Assembly: GCF_900290235.1 (NCBI RefSeq)
Contig: NZ_OLMK01000076.1
Coordinates: 1 to 64,000 of the forward strand
Direction of reading: 5' to 3'
DNA length: 64,000 nt
From: Streptomyces sp. MA5143a
Lineage (GTDB): Bacteria > Actinomycetota > Actinomycetes > Streptomycetales > Streptomycetaceae
Positions 58,563 through 64,000 of this stretch are shown one piece after another (the stretch's first letter is position 1; each line of letters starts with the position of its first letter). The notes below the pieces were generated by a model, which worked only from the letters and a program-made list of their open reading frames with translations, did not search any database and was not told where the DNA came from. The position numbers and the translations under genes are program-made.

Positions 58563-59501
58563 GTGCTCGTACTCGTCGCTCCCGGCCAGGGCGCCCAGAC
58601 GCCCGGCTTCCTGAACCCTTGGCTCGAACTGCCCGGTGCCGCCGACCGTATCGCCGCGTGGTCGGACGCCATCGGACTCGACCTCGCCCACTACGGGACG
58701 CAGGCCGAGGCCGACGACATCCGGGACACCGCCGTCGCCCAGCCGCTGCTGGTCGCCGCGGGACTGCTGTCCGCCACCGCTCTCGGGGACGTCTCCCCCG
58801 GCGCGGTCGCGGGCCACAGCGTCGGTGAGATCACCGCCGCCGCCTTCGCCGGTGTCCTCGACGACACGGCCGCGCTGACCCTCGTGCGCAAGCGGGGTCT
58901 GGCGATGGCCGAGGCCGCCGCGATCACCGAGACCGGTATGTCCGCGCTGCTCGGCGGCGACCCGGCGACGACGGTGCCGCACCTGGAGAAACTGGGGCTG
59001 ACCCCGGCGAACATGAACGGCGCGGGCCAGATCGTGGCCGCGGGCACCCTGGAGCAACTGGCCGCCCTGGCGGAGGACAAGCCCGAGGGCGTCCGCAAGG
59101 TCGTGGCGCTCAAGGTCGCCGGCGCCTTCCACACGCACCACATGGGCCCGGCCGTGGACGCGCTCGCCAAGGCCGCCGAGGCCCTGGCGCCCGCGGACCC
59201 GACCGTCACCTATGTCTCCAACAAGGACGGCAAGGCCGTCGCGACCGGCGCCGAGGTGCTGGAGCGGCTGGTCGGACAGGTCGCCAACCCGGTCCGCTGG
59301 GACCTGTGCATGGAGACCTTCAAGGAGCTGGGCGTGACCGGCCTGATCGAGGTCTGCCCCGGCGGTACGCTCACCGGTCTCGCCAAGCGCGCGCTGCCTG
59401 GCGTACGGACGGTGGCCCTCAAGACTCCCGACGACCTCGACGCCGCTCGTGAGCTCGTGGCCGAGACATCGACACCTGCCGCTGACGCGGCGGGCGCCTG
59501 A
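58563..59501 (+). CDS. fabD: malonyl-CoA:ACP transacylase
   Basis: A 312-residue transacylase that loads malonyl groups onto ACP. Ser86 in AGHSVGEI is the nucleophile, and His190 in GAFHTHHM completes the pair. The start at GTG 58563 is taken because AAGAGAG is about 9 bases upstream and the S. coelicolor protein begins MLVLVAPGQGAQ. Compared with that enzyme the loop before GHS is about 11 residues shorter. First gene in fabD-fabH-acpP-fabF. Confidence 0.97.
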   Translation: MLVLVAPGQGAQTPGFLNPWLELPGAADRIAAWSDAIGLDLAHYGTQAEADDIRDTAVAQPLLVAAGLLSATALGDVSPGAVAGHSVGEITAAAFAGVLDDTAALTLVRKRGLAMAEAAAITETGMSALLGGDPATTVPHLEKLGLTPANMNGAGQIVAAGTLEQLAALAEDKPEGVRKVVALKVAGAFHTHHMGPAVDALAKAAEALAPADPTVTYVSNKDGKAVATGAEVLERLVGQVANPVRWDLCMETFKELGVTGLIEVCPGGTLTGLAKRALPGVRTVALKTPDDLDAARELVAETSTPAADAAGA

Positions 59502-59522
59502 GACCTTAGGAGCCAGACAGAA

Positions 59523-60554
59523 ATGTCGAAGATCAGGCCGAGCAAGGGCGCCCCGTACGCACGCATCCTCGGCGTCGGCGGCTACCGCCCGGTCCGAGTG
59601 GTGCCCAACGACGTGATCCTGGAGCGGATCGACTCCTCCGACGAGTGGATCCGCTCCCGCTCCGGCATCGAGACCCGGCACTGGGCGAACGACGAGGAGA
59701 CCGTCGCCGCCATGTCGATCGAGGCGTCCGGCAAGGCCATCGCGGACGCCGGCATCACCGCCGAGCAGATCGGCGCCGTGGTCGTGTCCACCGTCTCGCA
59801 CTTCAGCCAGACCCCGGCCGTCGCCACGGAGATCGCCGACAAGCTCGGCACGGCGAAGGCCGCCGCCTTCGACATCTCGGCCGGCTGCGCGGGCTTCGGC
59901 TACGGCCTGACCCTCGCCAAGGGCATGGTCGTCGAGGGCTCCGCGGAGTACGTCCTCGTCATCGGCGTGGAACGGCTGTCGGACCTCACCGACCTGGAGG
60001 ACCGGGCCACCGCGTTCCTCTTCGGTGACGGCGCCGGCGCGGTCGTCGTCGGCCCCTCCCAGGAGCCGCACATCGGCCCCACGGTCTGGGGCTCCGAGGG
60101 CGACAAAGCCGGAACGATCAAGCAGACGGTGCCCTGGAACGAGTACCGGATCGGTGACGTCGCCCAGCTCCCGGTGGACAGCGAGGGCAACGTCAAGTTC
60201 CCCGCGATCACCCAGGAAGGCCAGGCGGTGTTCCGCTGGGCCGTGTTCGAGATGGCGAAGGTCGCCAAGGAGGCGCTGGACGCCGCCGGACTCACCTCGG
60301 ACGACCTGGACGTCTTCATCCCTCACCAGGCCAACGAGCGGATCATCGACTCGATGGTGAAGACACTCAAGCTGCCGGAGCACGTCACGGTCGCCCGCGA
60401 TGTGCGCACCACCGGCAACACCTCGGCCGCCTCGATCCCGCTCGCCATGGAGCGGCTCCTGGCGACCGGCGAGGCGAAGAGCGGCGACACCGCGCTCGTC
60501 ATCGGCTTCGGGGCGGGTCTCGTGTACGCAGCGACGGTCGTTACCCTCCCCTAG
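59523..60554 (+). CDS. fabH: beta-ketoacyl-ACP synthase III
   Basis: A 343-residue condensing enzyme that starts fatty-acid chains from acyl-CoA and malonyl-ACP. Catalytic Cys122 (SAGCAGF), His268 (IPHQANERI) and Asn299 (TGNTSAAS) are all present at the expected positions. In Streptomyces it uses branched starter units such as isobutyryl-CoA, giving iso- and anteiso-fatty acids. AGGAG precedes the ATG. Twenty-one bases follow fabD. Confidence 0.97.
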   Translation: MSKIRPSKGAPYARILGVGGYRPVRVVPNDVILERIDSSDEWIRSRSGIETRHWANDEETVAAMSIEASGKAIADAGITAEQIGAVVVSTVSHFSQTPAVATEIADKLGTAKAAAFDISAGCAGFGYGLTLAKGMVVEGSAEYVLVIGVERLSDLTDLEDRATAFLFGDGAGAVVVGPSQEPHIGPTVWGSEGDKAGTIKQTVPWNEYRIGDVAQLPVDSEGNVKFPAITQEGQAVFRWAVFEMAKVAKEALDAAGLTSDDLDVFIPHQANERIIDSMVKTLKLPEHVTVARDVRTTGNTSAASIPLAMERLLATGEAKSGDTALVIGFGAGLVYAATVVTLP

Positions 60555-60653
60555 GCAACCGTTCCGGATCTTGCGATCCGGCGCGGTACAGCAACACCTG
60601 CCGCTGACGCGGCGAACGCCCACCCTCTGGATATCTACGAAGGAGCGCCCGAC

Positions 60654-60902
60654 ATGGCCGCCACTCAGGAAGAGATCGTCGCCGGTCTCGCCGACATCGT
60701 GAACGAGATCGCCGGCATCCCGGTCGAGGACGTCCAGCTGGACAAGTCCTTCACCGACGACCTGGACGTCGACTCCCTGTCCATGGTCGAGGTCGTCGTC
60801 GCCGCCGAAGAGCGCTTCGACGTCAAGATCCCGGACGACGACGTCAAGAACCTCAAGACCGTCGGCGACGCGACCGACTACATCCTCAAGCACCAGGCCT
60901 GA
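60654..60902 (+). CDS. acpP: acyl carrier protein
   Basis: An 82-residue acidic ACP. Ser41 in DLDVDSLSMVEVV is the phosphopantetheine site. The helical bundle is complete: TQEEIVAGLADIVNEI, AEERFDVKIPDDD, and YILKHQA. GAAGGAGC is a strong ribosome site. It serves fatty-acid synthesis. Confidence 0.97.
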   Translation: MAATQEEIVAGLADIVNEIAGIPVEDVQLDKSFTDDLDVDSLSMVEVVVAAEERFDVKIPDDDVKNLKTVGDATDYILKHQA

Positions 60903-61016
60903 TCCGCCGGGACCGGGTCCGGCCCGACGGCCGCCCGGTCCCCCGGAATCAGTCCGTCTGCCCCGCCACCCGGCGGTGGCGCCGCTGAATCCTCGTAACC
61001 GTTGGAGAACATTCCC

Positions 61017-62288
61017 GTGAGTTCGACCAATCGCACCGTGGTCGTCACCGGTATCGGCGCAACCACACCGCTGGGTGGCGACGCGACTTCCACCTGGGAG
61101 GGGCTGGTGGCCGGCAAGTCCGGTGTCCGCCCCCTGGAGCAGGACTGGGCCGCCGAACAGGCGGTCCGTATCGCGGCGCAGATCGCCGTCGAGCCGATCG
61201 AGGTCATCCCCCGGCCGCAGGCCCGCAAGCTGGACCGTTCGGCGCAGTTCGCGCTGATCGCGGCCAAGGAGGCGTGGGCCGACGCCGGTTACACCGAGAC
61301 CTCCGCCGACGACGGCACCGTCGACGCCGACCGGGTCGGCACGGTCATCGCCTCCGGCATCGGTGGCGTGACGACGCTGCTCGACCAGTACGACGTGCTG
61401 AAGGACAAGGGCGTACGCCGCGTGTCCCCGCACACCGTGCCCATGCTGATGCCCAACGGCCCGTCCGCCAACGTCGGTCTGTACGTGGGGGCCCGTGCCG
61501 GTGTGCACACCCCCGTGTCCGCCTGCGCGTCGGGCGCCGAGGCCATCGGGTACGCCATCGAGATGATCCGCACCGGCCGCGCCGACGTCGTGGTCGCCGG
61601 TGGCACCGAGGCGGCGATCCACCCGCTGCCCATCGCCGCCTTCGGCAACATGATGGCGATGTCCAAGAACAACGAGAACCCGCAGGCCGCGTCGCGTCCG
61701 TACGACACCGCCCGTGACGGCTTCGTCCTCGGTGAGGGCGCGGGCGTCGTGGTCCTGGAGTCCGCGGAACACGCCGCCGCCCGCGGGGCCCGGGTGTACG
61801 CCGAGGCGGTCGGGCAGGGCATCTCCGCCGACGGCCACGACATCGTGCAGCCCGAGCCGGAGGGGCGGGGCATCGCCCACGCCCTCCAGAACCTGCTGGA
61901 CCGCACCGACCTCGACCCGGCGGAGATCGTGCACGTCAACGCGCACGCGACGTCGACGCCGGCCGGTGACATCGCCGAACTGAAGGCGCTGCGCAAGGTG
62001 TTCGGCGACGACACCGACCACATGGCCGTGTCCGGTACGAAGTCCATGACCGGGCATCTGCTGGGCGGCGCCGGTGGCGTGGAGACCGTCGCGACGGTGC
62101 TCGCGCTGTACCACCGGGTGGCTCCGCCGACGATCAACGTCGACAACCTGGACCCGGAGGCCGAGGCCAACGCGGACGTGGTGCGGGGTGAGGCCCGCAA
62201 GCTGCCCGTGGAGGGCCGGATCGCCGCGCTGAACGACTCGTTCGGCTTCGGTGGGCACAACGTGGTGCTGGCGTTCAGGACGATCTGA
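61017..62288 (+). CDS. fabF: beta-ketoacyl-ACP synthase II
   Basis: A 423-residue condensing enzyme. Cys170 (SACASGAEA), His310 (NAHATST) and His347 (GHLLGG) are the triad. The start at GTG 61017 has GGAG nine bases upstream; an earlier TTG overlaps that site. It extends acyl chains with malonyl-ACP. It ends before the bidirectional terminator at 62307-62338. Confidence 0.97.
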   Translation: MSSTNRTVVVTGIGATTPLGGDATSTWEGLVAGKSGVRPLEQDWAAEQAVRIAAQIAVEPIEVIPRPQARKLDRSAQFALIAAKEAWADAGYTETSADDGTVDADRVGTVIASGIGGVTTLLDQYDVLKDKGVRRVSPHTVPMLMPNGPSANVGLYVGARAGVHTPVSACASGAEAIGYAIEMIRTGRADVVVAGGTEAAIHPLPIAAFGNMMAMSKNNENPQAASRPYDTARDGFVLGEGAGVVVLESAEHAAARGARVYAEAVGQGISADGHDIVQPEPEGRGIAHALQNLLDRTDLDPAEIVHVNAHATSTPAGDIAELKALRKVFGDDTDHMAVSGTKSMTGHLLGGAGGVETVATVLALYHRVAPPTINVDNLDPEAEANADVVRGEARKLPVEGRIAALNDSFGFGGHNVVLAFRTI

Positions 62289-62306
62289 CACCGACGTCAG
62301 TCGAAG

Positions 62307-62338
62307 ATGGCCCGGACTCTGGGAGGAGTTCGGGCCAT
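62307..62338. terminator. bidirectional terminator hairpin
   Basis: ATGGCCCGGACTC / GAGTTCGGGCCAT, a 13-bp stem with one G-T wobble and a 6-nt loop, between the convergent fabF and DUF3145 genes. Confidence 0.75.
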
Positions 62339-62365
62339 TCGCCGTTGCCGGCCGCGTGTCGGCGG

Positions 62366-62860
62366 CTACACGACCTGGTGGAGCCAGCGGACCGGGGCGC
62401 CCTCGCCCGCGTACCTGAAGGGCTCCAGCTCGTCGTCCCACGGCTTGCCGAGGAGCTTGGCGATCTCCGCCTCCAGGTCCGTCTCGCCACCGCGGGATCT
62501 CGTCAGGGCCGCGCGCAGGCGGTCCTCCGGGATGAGGATGTCGCCGTGGATGCCGGTGACCGCGTGGAAGATGCCCAGGTCGGGGGTGCAGCTGTAGCGC
62601 TCGCCCTCGGCGGCGGGGCAGGGCTCGGCGGTGACCTCGAAGCGGAGCAGGTGCCAGCCGCGGAGCGCGGAGGCGAGCTGCGAGGCGGTGCCGGCCCGGC
62701 CCTGCCAGGAGAACTCCGAGCGCCAGGTGCCCGGCGCGGCCGGCTGACGGATCCAGTCGAGGTTCACCCGGGTGCCCAGAACGCCCGCGACGGCCCACTC
62801 CACGTGCGGGCACAGCGCGCGCGGCGCGGAGTGCACGTACAGAACTCCACGTGTCGTCAC
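62366..62860 (-). CDS. DUF3145 protein
   Basis: A 164-residue protein of the actinobacterial DUF3145 family. GTG at 62860 has GGAGG 6 bases before. The conserved N-terminus is VTTRGVLYVHSAPRALCPHVEWAVAGVLG, then RWLHQVV at the end. It contains WRSEFSWQGRAGTASQLASALRGW. Soluble; function unknown. It follows fabF convergently, a neighbourhood I believe is common in Streptomyces. Confidence 0.93.
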   Translation of the reverse strand: MTTRGVLYVHSAPRALCPHVEWAVAGVLGTRVNLDWIRQPAAPGTWRSEFSWQGRAGTASQLASALRGWHLLRFEVTAEPCPAAEGERYSCTPDLGIFHAVTGIHGDILIPEDRLRAALTRSRGGETDLEAEIAKLLGKPWDDELEPFRYAGEGAPVRWLHQVV

Positions 62861-63205
62861 CGGGGCCTCCACAGAGCGGGATGTCTTGCAGTTTGACGGA
62901 TCGGCAGTGGCAGAGCGGCCACGGGCCGAGGCTACCGTGCGGCGAGGTGGGGAGTGTGACGTACCGTCGGAGCGGGCGCCGGGAAGCAGCGCGGTTTCAC
63001 CCGGCGGGACGCTTGTCCGACCCCTCGGTTGGGCCATCGGGGGGTGGACTCCCGGAAGAACTCGGCCATCTGAGGGGACGTCCGGAATGGCTGGATCAGT
63101 TGCGTCGTTCCTCACATCCGTCCCGGCCGCCCTCCGTGTCGGGAACCCTCGCGCGTTGTGAAGGGTGGGAACTTGCAGGGGGATGACCGAAGAGGGGACC
63201 AGGGG
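62861..63205. other. intergenic region (345 bases)
   Basis: No coding region with support. On the minus strand TAGCCT (62933-62928) could be the -10 of DUF3145. Nothing else recognised. Confidence 0.5.
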
Positions 63206-64000
63206 ATGCGGAAGCGACGCCACCGTTCGAGGGCGGTGTCCGGTGCCGTGCTGACGGCGGCGCTGCTGGCGGTGACCGGCTGCGACGCCACCGGCGGCAA
63301 CTCCCCCGGACCCGAGGGCACCGGCACGAAGGCCCGGCCCTCCGCGTCGCCGACCCCCGCCTGGGACAGCACCCCGCGCTCGCTGGTGGCGGTCGGTGAC
63401 TCCATCACCCGTGGCTTCGACGCGTGCTCGGTGCTGTCGGACTGCCCCGAGGTGTCGTGGGCGACCGGCAGCGACGCCTCGGTGGACAGTCTCGCCGTAC
63501 GGCTGCTCGGCCGGACCGGAGCGGCCGAGCGCAGCTGGAACTACGCGGTCACCGGGGCCCGGATGGCCGACCTGCCGAACCAGGTGGCGCGGGCGGTGAC
63601 CCGGAAGCCGGAGCTGGTCACGGTCATGATCGGCGCGAACGACGCGTGCCGGGCGACCGCCGACGAGATGACCCCGGTCGCGGACTTCCGCGCCGACTTC
63701 CAGGACGCGATGGACACGCTCCGCGACAGCCTGCCCAAGGCACAGGTGTTCGTGACGAGCGTGCCCGATCTGAAGCGGCTGTGGTCCGAGGGGCGGACGA
63801 ACCCGCTCGGCAAGCAGGTGTGGAAGCTCGGCATCTGCCCGTCCATGCTGGCCGACCCCGATGTCCTCACCACGGCGGCGACGGAGCGGCGGGAGGCCGT
63901 CCAGGACCGGGTGGAGGCGTACAACGACGTGCTGCGGGATGTGTGCGCCGAGGACCGCCACTGCCGGTACGACGGGGACGCCGTCTTCGACTACCGCTTC
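63206..64000 (+). CDS. SGNH/GDSL-family lipase or esterase, lipoprotein (partial)
   Basis: The reading frame is open to the window edge, so at least 265 residues are visible and the C-terminus is missing. GAGGGGACC precedes ATG 63206. A signal sequence MRKRRHRSRAVSGAVLTAALLAVTGC gives a lipobox VTGC. Block I is VAVGDSITRGFDA (Ser nucleophile), and block III VMIGANDACRAT carries the Gly-x-Asn-Asp. The remaining block V lies beyond the window. An extracellular hydrolase; substrate unknown. Confidence 0.88.
   Translation, partial: MRKRRHRSRAVSGAVLTAALLAVTGCDATGGNSPGPEGTGTKARPSASPTPAWDSTPRSLVAVGDSITRGFDACSVLSDCPEVSWATGSDASVDSLAVRLLGRTGAAERSWNYAVTGARMADLPNQVARAVTRKPELVTVMIGANDACRATADEMTPVADFRADFQDAMDTLRDSLPKAQVFVTSVPDLKRLWSEGRTNPLGKQVWKLGICPSMLADPDVLTTAATERREAVQDRVEAYNDVLRDVCAEDRHCRYDGDAVFDYRF

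Noticed and set aside
58563..62288. Polyketide biosynthesis cluster, from ketosynthases and ACP
   Set aside because: The FasR-FabD-FabH-AcpP-FabF order and complete primary-metabolism set indicate housekeeping fatty-acid synthesis.
58470..62813. A very long antisense reading frame (about 1447 codons) across the fab genes
   Set aside because: It lies opposite well-supported fabD, fabH, acpP and fabF with no ribosome site and an Arg/Gly-rich composition. In high-GC DNA, antisense frames stay open by codon bias.

Overview
The window is high-GC chromosomal DNA from a Streptomyces-type actinomycete. Support: uniformly G/C-ending codons, frequent GTG and TTG starts, AGGAG-type ribosome sites, TANNNT -10 boxes, many actinobacterial families (DUF2330, DUF3052, DUF3145, DUF4429, DUF397/XRE pairs), and the FasR-FabD-FabH-AcpP-FabF cluster in its usual Streptomyces order. 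It looks like chromosomal core: no integrase, transposase, prophage, CRISPR array or secondary-metabolite megasynthase was seen. One tRNA gene is present, tRNA-Val(TAC) at 21141-21212 on the minus strand.

Layout. 0.2-10.6 kb: housekeeping and accessory genes. These are a DUF2330 surface protein, an O-methyltransferase behind a perfect operator-like palindrome, an FHA protein, two linked proteins sharing a motif, an acetyltransferase, an MFS exporter carrying a winged-helix tail, a peptidoglycan-binding membrane protein, a MhuD-like heme-degrading monooxygenase, and a HAD phosphatase. 10.8-11.8 kb: a GDT1/TMEM165-type transporter behind a probable yybP-ykoY manganese riboswitch, then a large nested inverted repeat. 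12-26 kb: secreted HNH nuclease, PhoD-like phosphatase, FAD protein, DoxX, two of the smaller membrane-protein families, PanE, a LysR regulator, the tRNA, a DUF4097 lipoprotein, a coiled-coil protein and a secreted amidase-family protein. 25.7-29.3 kb: a polysaccharide deacetylase-like protein and a class A penicillin-binding protein whose transpeptidase catalytic motifs are lost.

30.7-40.4 kb is the most distinctive part: a Ter-type stress module. A three-gene minus-strand operon runs CitE/HpcH-like lyase, then a single protein fusing two phosphoribosyltransferase-like domains with a TRSP-type middle, then a HAD phosphatase with a one-base stop/start overlap. Divergent from it is a TerD protein with a YGYP-rich tail. 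TerA-like, TerC-like (DUF475) and two tandem TerD genes follow, and an AhpE-like peroxiredoxin lies next to them. Domain content matches the proposed Ter-linked pathway for a nucleoside-like metabolite, whose product is still unknown.

40.6-64 kb: DUF3052 divergent from aceE (pyruvate dehydrogenase E1), a potassium channel, an exporter/TetR divergent pair with overlapping promoters, an alpha/beta hydrolase, an aldo/keto reductase with a MerR regulator that has a textbook 19-bp-spacer operator, a beta-lactamase-like hydrolase, an XRE/DUF397 pair, a Ser/Thr kinase and a pirin. Then come fasR and the fatty-acid synthase II genes fabD-fabH-acpP-fabF, DUF3145, and a truncated SGNH lipase that runs off the window edge.

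Recurring sequence features: (1) several genes lack a Shine-Dalgarno site and instead have TANNNT exactly 6-7 nt before the start, the signature of leaderless transcripts; (2) a dispersed 20-bp repeat, GCGCAGTTCCCCGCGCCCCT, occurs six times, once inside a coding sequence; (3) many convergent gene pairs are separated by perfect hairpins.
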